A DNA stretch of 64,000 bases, taken from NCBI GenBank assembly GCA_910589415.1, contig OU342637.1:37974162-38038161 (forward strand), read 5' to 3'. The translations under genes were made by a program, and so were the position numbers. Numbering within the stretch: the stretch's first letter is position 1; every line of letters starts with the position of its first letter. The notes under the pieces were generated by a model. That model searched no databases. It was given only the letters and a program-made list of their open reading frames with translations, and was not told the origin of the DNA. Origin of the DNA: Malachius bipustulatus (Eukaryota; Arthropoda; Insecta; Coleoptera; Melyridae). This document shows, piece after piece, positions 15,301 to 30,300 of this stretch.

Positions 15301-18300
15301 TATATAATTATGTTATTAAATATAAAAATTAAATTAAATAAAACAAATTTTGTTTTATTTATTCTGAATCTAAATGAAGAAAATCTAGGTAAGTAGTACC
15401 TAAGTAGAACATCAAGCAGAAGACCTACATTAAAACAAATATCAACTCCACTCCACCTACCCTTATGTCTCTGACCATAATGACCTGTTATTTTTTTTTT
15501 GCTTAATTTCATTTCTTATATCCAAATGAAAAATACACATCAAGCAGAAAAAATAATTAAATTTTCTCTATTTACTCCGCCCATGATATAGTTAACTATT
15601 ATATAATTTTTTGAATCTAAATGCGTCCCTGCTGTGTTTCTGCAGTTAGGACTACTTTCTCGAAGAAAAATTTTGGAAATAAATTACCTATAGTATAAAA
15701 TACTTGGTAGGTACCTACTTTTGGTTAATTTTTAATTTATGGAACAAGATTGTTGATATTTAGTTGTAATTGCACTGTAAATAAACATATAAAAAACACT
15801 TCACTCTGGAATAATACGGAATTTATTAAAAATCTTCCTAAAATATGACAGCTAATAATAATTAATCGATCCATATCCTGTGATTATTGTAACATGGCCA
15901 TTTAGCATTGACATTCAACTGTTCCTACTCGATTTTCCTTTCTAGCATACCAAATCGGGTGATTTCAGCTTTAACGCCGTTGTCAACATGAAATTTGACA
16001 TGGCGATGTTAAAGCATTTAACATGGTCACGTGACCATGTCAAAGTGATTTTTAACAACAGTGCCGTTGTTAACAACGCTGTCAAATGCGAAATTTAGTT
16101 TCTAGCATACCACCCTTAATTTATAATTTACACCTCTAAAATGATTGCACCCCTGGGCTATAGGACTATAAGCCCAATGGTTAAGAAGGCCCCGAAAAAA
16201 TCCACCCTTCCCTTTCTTAGGTTTTATTTTTTGATGCTCTCACATTAATTTTTAAGAACATCAGACAAGGTAACTAACTACCTACTCTTTTCTTTGGTTT
16301 TATTTTTTGAACCCCTTTACATTAATTCTTACAATATAACTAATTCCTAATTGCAATTATTTTAAAATGAATCCAGTGTTGCCAGATGCACTTCTGGAAT
16401 TTTTTGCCCCTCTCTAGTGGTGAGGTAGCAGGCAACATATCCCAATTATTGACCAAATCCTGAATGAAACTTAATTAAGTATATCACAGCAAAAATTGAG
16501 TAAGTGTACCTACATAATCTTAATGGAATGTGGCAAATTGTGAATAAAAGCTGGAGCTGGAAGTAGATACTTGTGTTTTGCAACATCCAACATTCAACAT
16601 ACAACTTGCTGAGCTGATACAACAGTCAAAACAGAATAAGATGACATATTTGACCCCCGTTTGCCAAATAACTACTGTGGAGTTACTTTTTTAAACAACA
16701 AAGGAGGAAATATTTATTATACACTGTGGGAGAAAAGTTAGAACGTGTAATTTTTCTGTCAAATTGGTGGTCAGAAATACACAAAACTTGGGATCAGCTA
16801 TTTTAGGAATTATGAAGATAAGACTTAGAGAAACAGTTGTTTGTGTCACTGTTAAGTTAACTGTTTTGACTTATTTACCTTTTACCTACAGAAATCTAAG
16901 AAGTAGTAATCATTGACTGAATTTTCCACCAAGCTAAGACGTACCTACTGGGCTCCAGCCGGTCAGTTTGGCCATTATGGTGACTGGATCTATGAGTGGT
17001 TCTTATTAATTTATTTAATTACGTTTCGGTCTGCTGGTTCTACTCCACTGCATTTATTTATAATAGTTACTGAAGACCTACACTTTGAGTTAAATGAGGT
17101 ACAATTTGAAATAAATTTTGTTATGGTCCAAAAATTCAAATTATTATACTTGAACTTCTAATTATTTTACTTACATAAGCTTAGTTAATAAATTAAGTTG
17201 ATTAATAGCGCACAGTCCACCACTGCATCCATACTTACACTCATCTACCTCACCTTGCTCGCAATACTTCCCCCTGTAGCCTGATCGGCACTTGCATCCA
17301 TACTCCCCTCCTATGCCCGGTACGCAGTTCCCCCCGTGTTGGCAACGGTGGTGCAGACAGGGATCGATGGGAACTTCAGGAGGCTCCTCCACCATGACAT
17401 CGTCCCTGTGTGAAGAGGATTCCTGCTGGTACTGGGTGTCTTCTTCTTCATCGTCCATAGCGCATCCCGGCTGTACCTTCTGCTGAGTGGCCGCATTAGT
17501 GAAATCCACTTGCTTGTGATTGATCCAGACTTCACGCATACACCCCCGGAAAGCGGTCAGGTTGCGAAGGTGCCACTGTGTGAAGGCTTGCTGTCCGGGT
17601 TCGGGAGGAATGCCGCCCAAATAGAGGGGTGTTGAAAGACGGAGGTAATCCTGTGATTGAGGAAATAAATCAGTCACAAGGTGAACGAGAGACAAGTACT
17701 ATAAAGACTTCATTAACAACTAGTAAAAAATGATAATGAGTGTTTTAAAAACAAAAATAAAACAAAAATTCCTCACCTTATTTCCTTCATTGATGATGGA
17801 ACGGGCCAATCCTCGATCAACCCTCAAAGTGAAATTCTTGCCAACCGACAGCAACTCTGCCACGTGGTACTGGCCATCACTCACCATTTCAAAGCTATAC
17901 ATGGTGCTAACCGGATAATTTCCAACATCATAGCTTACTCGAATTCTCCCATTGAACAGTTCCACAGCCAGGTGTTCCTGATGTCCGTCATATGCCAGTA
18001 TCCCATTCTCCTGTGTCGTGGAGAAGACGACGGTCACATTGGCCTCTGGACGGGTTCTAAGCGGCTCCAGCTCCACGTAGCTCGAGTTGTGAATGAATGA
18101 CAGAGAAGTGAGATATTCACAGTGTTTGCCTGAGTATCCTGGAGCACATTTGCAGGCGTAGTCGGTTGAAGTTTGAGTCGGTTGGAAGCAGACACCGTGC
18201 ACACAATCGTGATGCTGGCAAGGAGAGGTTTGTGGGTACATCATGGCTACTAGAGGAGTAATCTCGCAAAATTTGCCACTGAAGTCACCTGTGCATTTGC

Positions 18301-21300
18301 AGGTGTAGGAATTGACAGAATCCACACACTGAGCCCCATTCTGCAAAGAGAGTAATAATGTTATTAATTAAATAAAAGAAAAATCATAATAATGATTAAA
18401 TATTACAGGGATTCCCCAAAAAGTGTTTTGGAATTATTATTAAATATTCATTAAAAACAAAACACTGAGTGCAAACAGTGAGTTAGTAAAATATTCGAAC
18501 TCGGTCTAGAAAAGAAACTGAATCACAGCTATGGAGTTGACCCATCTATGAATTGGTGAAAAGAAATGAACATCAGAGAACTTGTGATCCTCAGAAACTT
18601 ACTCCGCAGGACTCTATGACCAGAGGAATATATGACTAAGAATGTGGTCCATATGAGAAGAAAGATCACTTGATTGATACTTAATCTGGGACCAAGCAAT
18701 AAGAGAGATGTGGAAAACACCAGTTTCTTATTCTTACTCGAGCATAGAGAGATCAAGTTAGAAATCAAGGTCTTTCCGTTTTTCTAGGATGTGCACTATG
18801 GATCCCCGTCTTAGCTTAAAGTCTATCTATCTACATTATAAAGAACGAAATGTTTTATGCCACTTATTATCTGAGCATGTTTTACAGCATGAATCCTTCT
18901 GGCAAAAGCGGTGGTTTTACATGATTATTATTATATTAGATTGGCATCACTTAAAGCCTGTTTCCACAGTACACAATTTTTAACTCCTGGAATAAAACTT
19001 AAGAAAATTTGAACGTTACACAATCTTTTAGCTGGAAGATCCCTTTTCTTGAAAAGATTTCGGAAAATCTAGTAACTCTATGTGGGTGGAGATGAGATAA
19101 ATTGCACAAAACGTCCAAAAAGTATGTTTTTTTTACAAACAAAACAATCTCTATACAATAAAGTGAAACAACCTGACCTTTAAACTTTAGAAGGTTACAG
19201 ATTTATTTAATTTTACAGATTCTTATTTATATTTGTAAAGAAAATAAAGACACGAGTATACTCATGTCATCATCTTCTTTCGGTTGAATGTGCCGCTCTT
19301 TCGTAATTGGAATTTCTGCATTATAAACAGTTTGAAAAGTGAACTTCGTCAAGTAGTAAAAGTGGGTCATATAGGAAACCACCTGGTTATAAAGCGCTGA
19401 CCAGACGAACAGAATTAACCTAGAGAATTAACAAGACCTGAATTAGAGGTTTTAAATGTTGTTTCTTTTATTTTTACAGAGAAACGCAATTTCGCCTTTA
19501 TTTCATTAATTCCAATCAGAAAGAGAGGAAGGAATAATAAAACTTATTACATATTTATAAATAAATACTAACCTGGCACATATGATTCTCACAATCATCA
19601 ATATTAACTGAACAGTTTTCCCCTTTGAAGCCTGGCAGACACTCACAAGTGTAATAAGTATCATGGTCCACACAGCGTGCTTCATTTTTACATGGATTGT
19701 ACACATCAGTGCAATAAGGAATCTTCTTTTCGCAATATTCTCCTGGAAAATGTCAAATGTTTCAGTATTAGCTGGGAACACTCTGCTGAACATTACAAAC
19801 ATGTTTAATTCCTCAACGATTCACGTTATTTATCAAAGTTTTTGTCTACTAGTCTATCGTATAGAAATAATATCAAAATTTTAATTTATTTAAAAATCTT
19901 TATTTCTATAAATCTCGCCAAGAAAACACTTGCTTGGTGCCAGGTCATTGAGGGATAGCTGAAAACGAGGCTGCAGACGAACTAGCCAGGGGGGCTATTC
20001 TCGAGTTTGCGGAAATGGAACGATCACCGGAGATCGATAACTTGATATTATATTTTTGGCATATTTGGTCTTAGACGTAGGTAGCAAGTGGAAAAAGGAA
20101 AGTTTGAAAAAGGAAACGAAATATTAACACGACTAGAGAACGAGGAATCCTATTTTAGTGGATATTAAAAACTTATTACGGGTCTCAGAAGCCATAGATT
20201 TTAGTATTTGGTAGGTATCATTTTTAATTGAATATCTTAAGCAGTTACTGACAAAAAGAGTTTTGATAGACACTAAGGACCAAGGAGTGATCTAAATAAG
20301 AACTTTCCATCCAAACCTTTTGAAAATAAGGTTCATCGAGGTGTAATAAGACCTACCTGACAAACTATGTATAACAATTCTGTGCGTCATATTTTCTGCA
20401 ACCATAACTGCCTGCTGAGTGGTTTTTTCATGTGAACTCTCACGAGGGAATCGACTCCCACGAACTCGAGAATAGCCCCTCATGAAGGGTTCTACAAGGG
20501 TCTTTACTGGACCCGAACCAGTGTGCGTAAACACAAAACAACATTGCTTCATGTCGCAATGGTTAAATGGGCAAGGAACTCACACGAAAGATCATGGAGC
20601 CATGCACAGGGAAATAAGTATTGCGAGTTAATGCCGAGAGAACCTACTCCAAAACATGCAAATGACTGGTCCCAAAGAGAACACAGATCAGGACAGCATG
20701 GAACTCCTCACAAGACACTGTTATATGAGACATCTGCATACGATAGGTGTCTACAAAGAAGAGCCACTATGCATTCTTTGCATTGAGGAAGATGAGACAG
20801 ATTTCCGTGTAATTTGTAATTTTTGAGTGCCCGGCACTCACAGGTATCCGCCATGCATTCATGGGGCAAACCACCCCCAGAGACCTACCGGCATGAAAAT
20901 CCTTAGCTAACAGACTGTTGAACCTTGTAAAAGGCATTGAACTTTTCGACTAGCCAAGTATAGGACAAATATGGAAAGATACAACAAGCGTATATGGCGC
21001 AGATTTAGGGATCACAAAACTGTCTTCCTTATTTAGCTTTAACAAACAAAGGCACTATAAACGTAAAGAAAGGATAATTTTATGAAACTTTACACCTTTT
21101 AAACATTTGCTGATTCAATCAAAGATAGGAAGAATAATTTCGTGACTTTCTAGCCCGGTACAATTTCAAATACACGTTAAAATATAAACAAAAAAACACT
21201 AAACACAGATGAGTATAATATAAAACTTACCCATAAAACCAGCCTTGCATTTACATTGATAACTGTTAACCAAATCTACGCAGGTTGCATTATTTTTACA

Positions 21301-24300
21301 CTTATTCCCGGCACAATCATCAATGTTATTTTCACATCTCAAGCCTGAATATCCTGGGGAGCACAAACAACTACAACAGAACATTAATACACTTTCGTAT
21401 AAGCCATAAACTAGAATTACCTGAACCGTCCTTCTTCTAATACCTTACAAGTAGCTCCATTCCTACAGGGATTTCCATAGCAAGCGTCAATCATGAATTG
21501 ACAGTCTTTGCCGTGATAGCCGGGAGCACAACGGCACTGATACTCTCGTTCTGGTAATGGAACACACTTCCCACCATTCTTGCATGGATAAGTGTAGCAG
21601 GCATCACATTTTGCTAGAATCTCTTCGCTCACTTTTTCTGCATACAAAAAAATATAAATCAACAAAGTATTTTGGTCGTCCCGGAAGCCAAACAAAAAGT
21701 TTAAAAAATTGAACCGGGTTGCTATAATACAGTTCAGTTGATTTTTTTTATATTTTCAAAAATGCGCCCGGGCCATATGCTATCCATGTCTGAAAGCAAT
21801 AATTTTCGTCAAAAAATGACAAAATCTATGTACATTTTCAATATCAGACGAAATACGATAATACCGTCTGGATAATTCCGTCTCCCATGGAGTTGCTTTG
21901 ACAGTTACCGCCCACTTAAAAAATTTTTTTAGAGGAGGTAGAGGAGAAATCTTCAAAGAATGTTAACAGCCAGTATTATAAAGCCTCATTAAGCTAATGG
22001 GCAGATTTTTGATATCATTTTTAAAGTTAATATCGACGTCAAATAACTTTTATTAACATTTTTATAATCTGTTATCCGATATACAGGGTGATCAGTCATA
22101 ACTCGCACACTCCGAATACAGGGCGATATAGAGCCCATTAAAATTAAGGATATTCTGCAAAAAAAAAATTGAATCCAATGGTTGGTTTTTAATTTTGAAT
22201 TTTGGTCGCGCATTCAGCATGCTCTGAGTGAAGAAACTTTGATCTTGTCTATCTAAATAATAATACTTTTTTCGATCATCATCAACTAGATTTAGATAAT
22301 ACTCTGGATTTTGACATAAGTTTATATGACATTACTTTTGCCATAAAAAAATTTGAAAAATAAAAACTCTAGGTCACGATGGACTGGTCTACTTTCTTTG
22401 TTAAAACAGGGTACTGTTCTGGTCTTTAAATCTGGAGATAGACATGACATAATAATTATAGACCTATTATTGCTATCTTAGGGGCTGTTGCAAAAGTGTT
22501 TGATTCTATCATGGCAAATAAAACTACAAGTATATTATGTATTACCCAAATTATAAAACAGCAACATGGATTTGTGCAGGGTAGATCAACGCTGACTAAT
22601 TTATAGTGTTGCATGAAGAGTATATTGCAAAAGCATTTGATTGAAATGTGTCACGGACCAGTTTACCGACCTTGCAATAATGCTGACTAAGGGTAAGCAA
22701 TATCGTTGGCATTGAACTAGCGATATATGGACACTCTATCCGAGAATCAATTATCAATTATCAATTACAGTTATGAGTTACTAATGAGATCATTATGAGT
22801 TAGGATTATTATTAGTTAGGATTATTATTAGATATAGACAACCATTACCTATGTAGTGTTTAAGTGTTGTATAATAAACCAATGATAACCCAATCTCCTT
22901 TAATTATCCTGCCACCCAGTCAACACAGCAATCCCAGTTTATCACAAGTCTTGTTTATCACATGGCGATCCTTCTTGTTTAACACAAATGGATTTAATCG
23001 TATTTATCAAATAGAGAATTAACTGTTCAAATTGAAGGGCACCTTTCAGATCCTTTTGTAGCCAAGTCTGGAGTTCCTCAGGGCTCACAGTTGGGTCTAC
23101 TCAAAACAGCCAAAGTATTAATAATATCTGCTGATGATATTAAGATCTTGTATCAGATAAGTAATAAAAATGATCAGATGAAGTTGCAAAAGGATCTTGA
23201 AACTATTTTTGAATGGTCTCAGATGAATTTAATAAAATTTTAATGTAAATCTGTTACTTTTGAGCAGCAGAGTGAATTATATGAGTTGAGATTTGAGTAG
23301 GTATCACATTAATAATAATATACCGCTTGAATCAGTTTCTAATCTTAAAGATTTGGGAGTAATCTATGAGAGCAAATTCGAGTTTACAGTGACTTCTAAG
23401 GCCTTTCAAATGCTGGATTTCATAAAAATAACAACCAAAGAGTTAGAAAATGTTGATACTATTTTATATTTATAATATAAAACTCTTGTTAGATCTGCGG
23501 TAGTTTATTGTTCACCTATTTGGTCCCCTAAATATGACGTATATGTGAAAACTGGAATCTGTACAGCACAAATTTCTTCAAACTTTTAAGAGAGGTCAGC
23601 CAATGTGTGTTTAAGAGCATGATTACTCGATTCTAGCTCTTTCAGTTGAATTGGAATCATTAACATCGCTACATATATACCATGATCTGCTTTTTGTCAA
23701 GAGTGAAACCTTTCAAGAAATTTTCTCAAGAAAAAAAACCCTAATTAACTGTACTGAAATAAATAAACTATTCAAATAAATATTAGCTAGAAAATTGTCA
23801 GAATTCAGCTTATTGTAATTATGTATACCACTCTACAGTATGTATACCATGTCTAAAGCGAAAATGGAACAAAATTGTTAGTTCTGATAGTTTTCTATTG
23901 CAATTAGAAAATTTACCAACTTACAAAAGAATACTTAAGCACTCAGTAAGCAGATATGTTTAAGTCAATACATATTGTAATTCATAAGTTTAAATAACCT
24001 TATAAGCTGTATTTATGTATAAACTTGTGATATGTATACTAAAGGGTGATTACCCGTTAACAATAAACTTAAAAAAAAATTTGTGAAACCAAAATATTAT
24101 GTACCCATTGAAAAAATTAAAATGCAAAGTTTGTCTTGAAACTCGGTATCCGGGGTTAGAATCCAATTTACAACAACTTTTTCCTATAATTTTTTCTCTA
24201 ACGCGAATCAAAATCGATAATTCGCCATCTTTGCGAAGACGTATATACCTACCAGGTGGGGTTTAAAGATCTAATTTCAGTTAGATATCGTAAAAAGTGT

Positions 24301-27300
24301 GGCTCATCGGTCTGTATAACCCCCAACTCCTTCAAACAGCGAAAATACAGTGGTGTATTCATCTTAAATGCAACACACTGTATAAAGATCGTAGATAACA
24401 GTTACCTTTGCAGACAAATGCAGAAGACGGCGTAGAAAGAATCGATTTATCCTTCATGGGAGGTGGCTCGGTACAATGGGCAATGCCAGGTTCTACGTAG
24501 TCTACCTTCACCCAGTCACTCAACCAACGTAGAGAGCAGTCACAATACAGGGGATTTGAACCCAAGGCTCTGTAGAAGTACAAGGACATTTAAAACTATT
24601 ATTGCAATATACTAATATTATGCTTAAAGCCAATAAGGTTTGCATTTCTAGGGATGTTATTTTACACAATTCCTGAAAAATGGTAAATAATTATTAGTAA
24701 GTACCTACCTAAATAACATTATAAGATGTGTGGTAAATAGGAATACGAAATCAGAGTGCACATGCACACATAGAGTAGAACGGATTTAGATATTGAAAAA
24801 AGGCTTAAATGTCTCTCTTGAACTTTTCATGAAGGTACTACTAAGTTAAGATAATAGAAGTAACAGGAAGCTGAGGAAGAACTGTTTCAAGTTCATTTTA
24901 AAGCCTTTTGGGCAGATGCACCAGGTGCCAAATATGAAATTTATTGTTTCTCAATCACCTGAGATATGATATGTCATTAGAACTTAATTACCTGCTTATC
25001 TGAAGTGACAACTTTTTTTCTTTAGATTTACCACTACTCATATTCAGTATACAAAAATTTTCATTTGTATTAACCTAGAAACTACAAACCTTATTGACCC
25101 TATCATTTATTAAAATGAAATGTTCTATTTCTAAACAGTCTTAATTATTATTATTATAGTTAATTCTACTCCTAAAAATTACTTACATGTGACTTATCGA
25201 CTTCAAGTTGGCGAACGTTCCTTCGGGTATCATCGATATTTGATTTCCATGCAACGATCTACAAACCCCACAAGTTAATTATTAAAATACAAAAACTACG
25301 AAAACAAAATGATCAAATATACAGGTTGTCTCCAGATTAAATGCACAATGGTTAATTCAGGTTTTTGAAAATTTCATTCTCCTCTCAATTGACAATAATT
25401 GAAACTCAATATTAAAGTAAAAAATTAAACTTTTTTTTTAATACTGAGAATTCCTTAATGTTTCTTAATAATATCAATTCTGAAGGTGTTGTCATGTATT
25501 ATTTTAGAAGAGAAAGTCAACATAAATATGTGTCATAATTTTCACTGTTTTCTCTCGAAACTTTTATGAAAAATTCAATTTTTTTATAATAAAGATCCTT
25601 TCCCCGATGAAATCCTTGTGGAAATTGGCTCTCCGTCAAACCTTTTGAATTTTTGTAAATCAAAGGATTAGAACCTTTGAATTGGTGGTATTCGATGAGT
25701 ACCTGATACCTCACATCTGATCATAAAATCAAATACCTATGAGATTAATTCCCCAAAATTTCATCATCAACTGATGAGGATGAGATACAAGTTTTATTTA
25801 TTTTCACAATTTTTTCCCCTATTTAGCAATTCCTAATAAGGTGACGAACAGCAAATCCACATCCGGTAGACAATTTCACATAAGAATCCAATTTTTTCAC
25901 CCCCTCTGGTCTCTGGTCAGTTTTTGGACAATACATTCCTGACTATTAAAATACTTAATATTTATGTTTTCAACCCTTACTTCGTAGAATCTCTGCATAC
26001 TTATTGATTATGAATAAAACACTATATAATTAATATAATAAACACTATAATATTTCATTCAAATCTTTTATGAGTAATGGTTCTATATTGCTAAATGCAA
26101 AGGAAAAGTTATCTAAATTACAGAAACCTGGAATTTATCGATTAAACTGTTCTCATTGTAATTCAGTTTATATAGGGCAGACTTGTAGAAATCTAGAAAT
26201 TAGATACAAGGACCACCTAAACTCTTACAGACTCAAACATCCAGAAAGATCAAATTTTGCAAAACACTTAATAGAAAACAATCACACTCTAACAGTAAAC
26301 AACAAAATTGAATTACTTTATCATTGTGATCATTATTTTAAATTAAATTTTCTTGAATCTATAGAGATCCACAGACATTTATATAATCAACAATACACAG
26401 TAATAAATGAACAGCTAGACACATATCGTTCTCCACTACTTGATTTTCTTCTTGATATCAACAACTAAGAAGATTCTGAAGAAATTACATTATGATCTAG
26501 TTAGTTCTGTTAAAAATTCATTTAAATCTAGTTACTTGTTTTATGATCACTTAGTAGGATTACTGTTGCTATGTTACTGTATCAATAATTCTATTTATAT
26601 ACGTCTGAAGATGCTACATGAAAAGTAGCGAAACACGTGTAACGTTTCTATCATCGATCAATATACAGTAGAATTTTATAAAACATTAGTGTTTTATTCA
26701 TAATCAATAAATACTTAATATTTATCTCAATTCTACTCGATTCTATATTTGAACAATTAGAAAAAACTTTTGAGTCATGTTACATTTGTAAATAAAAATC
26801 GTCTCTTTTTAATCTACTTCAAACAGATTTATTGTACATTGAATATGGAGACCCCTGCATAGACTTACAATATTCGGAGAGAATTGAGACCTGAAAGCGC
26901 ATTTCGTTCAACGCATTGAAGCCTGTTGTAACTGATTATAAGAGTGGCAAGCTTGGTCAAATTCCCGATGCTATTATTCGAGAGAATACCAATTTCATTG
27001 CTGCTCAAATCCCTGAAACGTTATTAAAATTTTAACTTCTGTAAAAGAGCAACAACAAATCAAACTACTTACAGCCTGGTCAAACCTTTTAGATGATTCA
27101 CTCGATCACCTTGTATTCGAGTGATTTGATTAAAATCGAGATACAACTCCGAAGTCTCTGGTGGAATCCCACGAGGAATCTCTTTCAGCCCAGCCCGGGA
27201 GCAACGAACTATTGTTCCGGTGCAGGAACACTGTGGGGGGCAGTAGTTCTCGCCAAGGCAACCTTGGTCATTTTCGCCTGGTTTACAGAGTAGACAGTGA

Positions 27301-30300
27301 AGTGACATTGTATTATAGAAAGATAAAAACTCACTTGAACATTTAAATTCTGTCTTGGGTAAATCACGGATGGGAACTTCCTTCACTCTGGCTGGACCGG
27401 CACACCGAGGAGCTGATCCGGAGAGACCTTTAGCTCTCAACCATTCACTAAACCAAGCTAGATGGCAGTTGCACATGAATGGATTATGGACGAGGTTCCT
27501 AAAATTAAAAATAACTCAATTTGTAGTTCCTTTGAGAAGCAGAAAATTAACAATTTAACAGATTTTTGTATTCAAAGTGCATATTAACAAGTACTTTCTA
27601 AAACAGTTTCTTCAAAAAGGTGAGATAGAAATGTTTTAAAAATTAAAAAGTCGTAATATGCACAGAAAAATAATAAACAATTATTATAATTTTTCACTAA
27701 AATTGTATATATGTACAAAATGTAAGAGCTAGTTCTGTGAAATACCTAATTATTTAAAAGTTCCCGCCAAAAAGTTCCCACCGGAAGAATTTTCCCCCAT
27801 CTTTTTTCAATTTTTTTTTGTCATAAGTTTGTGCTTTTCAAAAAATTAAATTTGAGCACACTAGATCCATGGGGTGAATTTTATTTCCAGAGAAAATGGC
27901 GTTTTTCTTAACTTCAGAATTATAAAAAACATAATATTTCAAAAACAGAAAGTGTTTTAAGGGATGTTTGGGCAACACTAGTTATGAATGTCGGTTATGA
28001 AAAAATTCTTTAAATTTCTTTAAAAGAGATGCAGCATTAGTTAGTCACTGTCTTATTGGAAGGTTGTAAAGGTAAAACATAATATGATTGAGATAACTTA
28101 CAACGTGTGTAACGAAGTGAGATGGTCAAATGAGCCTGGCATCACACAAGTGATTCTATTGTTATTCAGCGAGAGAATCTTAAGGTTATGTAAACCCAGG
28201 AACATTTTATTATGAATTTCCAATAATTTGTTCTCCGACAGCAGTCTAAAACATAATAATCACATAATTTATTTCAATTATTGTATGTACCTTGTAAACT
28301 TATAAAAATTACTCACAGTTCAATTATATTAGTTGCACCTTCAAAAGAATTCTCTTCAATTCCAGTTATAATGTTTCTTCGTAGATCTAATTTTTGAAGA
28401 TTAGGTAACCTTCCAAACAATCCATCAGATCTTATCCGGGACAGCTCGTTACCATGTAGCAATCTTCAAACAATTATAACGAATAAAATGGTGGTTAAAA
28501 GCATAAAAAAATCATGTCAAATAACATCTTTGATAGTTCACAGTGTATTTTTCGGATCTAAATTTATCATTGCATTAAAATGTCTGTACGACAGTGAGTA
28601 AGACTTACAGTTCTGTTGTGTATATAGGTACATCTTTTGGAATATCCCTTAGTCCTCTTGCAGAACAATCTACTATAGTACCATCACATGTACAGCCTGA
28701 CGGACAGGCATTGTCAATTAGACACTCACCCGCATAACGAGTTCTAAACTCTTCTTGACCTAGAAGTTAGATAAAAATATTATAGCAGGTATTATAAAGT
28801 ACATTAAGTTAACAGGCAGATTTTAGTGGCCATTTCTGAAGAAGGTATCGAGTTAAAGTGGAATTTTTTTAATTTATCTATTCCTGACATGAAAGTAATT
28901 ACAAAAATGTTAATAAAAGTCTTTTGACGTCAATATTAGCTTCAAAAACGAGCACAGAAATCTGTCCGTTAGTCTAATGAGCCTTTATAATATTGGCTGT
29001 TAGTGAATAATGTAAAAATAATATAAAAATAAATATACAGGTGTCCGGAAATTATGCGCAAAAAATTAAGGGGGTGATTCTACTTGATGAAATATTTCCA
29101 AAAGTAGGTATCTATAATTTTTTTTCGAATACTCACAAATAAGAAAGTTATAAGCCTTCAAAGTTGATTTTTATAAATCAATATTTTTTTATAACTTTTT
29201 TTCTATTGTACGGATTTTCTTAAAATTTGACACACTTGCCACTGATGTTGCTTTACATCGTTGGTCCAAGTTAGACTTGAATCCCTCGAAATCAAAAGGT
29301 CTTAACTGCCCTTGACCTTCAAAAAAGGCCTATAACTTTTTTCGTAATATTTTTTTCTAAGTTTTGAAGATGCACAGTTGAAGAAAATGAAGAAATATTC
29401 GGAAAAGGTCCTCTTTGTCTATCACGATAAAATGACCCGTTTCCGAGTAAAACTGTTTTAAAAATTTGCTTGCACTAAAATTGATCACCATTAATTATGA
29501 TCATTCTGTAACAATACCAAAGCATGCTTTGGAAACAACTGCAGTGTTGCCTAGGAAACAAGGCGTTGGGTTTGGATTTCATTTTGACAGCAATTTTTTT
29601 TTTTAATTTTATTAAAATAAAATGATTAAAAAATTTTAAAATTTTATCATTTCCAAGTCTATTTATATACGAATGTCTCTGTTTTGTACATAACTAGGCA
29701 AAGTGGACAGACAAAGAGGACCTTTTCCGAATATTTCTTCATGTTCTGCAATTGTGCGTCTTCAAAACTCAGAAAAAAATATTACGAAAAAAGTTATAGG
29801 CCCTTTTTTGAAGGTCAAGAGCAGTTAAGGCCTTTTGATTTCGAGGGATTCAAGACTAATTTGGACCAAGGATGTAAAGCAACATCAGTGGCAAGTGTGT
29901 CAAATTTTAAGAAAATCCTTACACTAGAAAAAAAGTTATAAAAAAAAATTGATTTAAAAAAATCAACTTTGAAGGCTCATAACTTTCTTATTTGTGAGTT
30001 TTCGAAAAAAAATTATAGACACTTTTGGCAATATTTCATCAAGTAGAATCACCCCCTTAATTTTTTGCGCATAATTTCCGGACACCCTGTATATAATTTC
30101 ATAATTAGGTTGAGAGTTCTTTTTGAATATGATCATAAAACATAATAATGATTAATAATTTTTGCACTCTAGTGTAGGCATTATTTTTCATTATCTAAAC
30201 TTGAAATTATTATTATACAGCTTATTCGAAGCGGTCTCTGTAGGCCAAACGATGGACTTTTTGAAAATTCAAATATAGAATCACAATGGCCATAATTTAA

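Larger units (their letters stand above)
25966..26708 (+). mobile_element. 5'-truncated Penelope-like retroelement
   Basis: The 743-bp insert is flanked by a 17-bp direct repeat, AAATACTTAATATTTAT, at 25949-25965 and 26709-26725. It holds a GIY-YIG nuclease frame (26070-26468) and, close to its 3' end, a hammerhead-like motif (about 26606-26650). Near its two ends is an inverted repeat, ATTGATTATGAATAAAACAC (about 26003-26024, complement about 26686-26708). These traits fit Penelope-like elements, which carry a C-terminal GIY-YIG nuclease and hammerhead motifs. The RT part is missing. Confidence 0.75.

Noticed and set aside
17171..17253. Extension of exon X with [14 protein letters not shown], which looks like another EGF start
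   Set aside because: A good donor lies before it, no EGF completion follows, and the next slit exon joins in phase without it; treated as intron read-through.
29684..29941. 85-residue frame in inverted-repeat element 4b
   Set aside because: Lies wholly in the arms of a non-coding inverted repeat; the matching element at 11846 does not preserve the frame.
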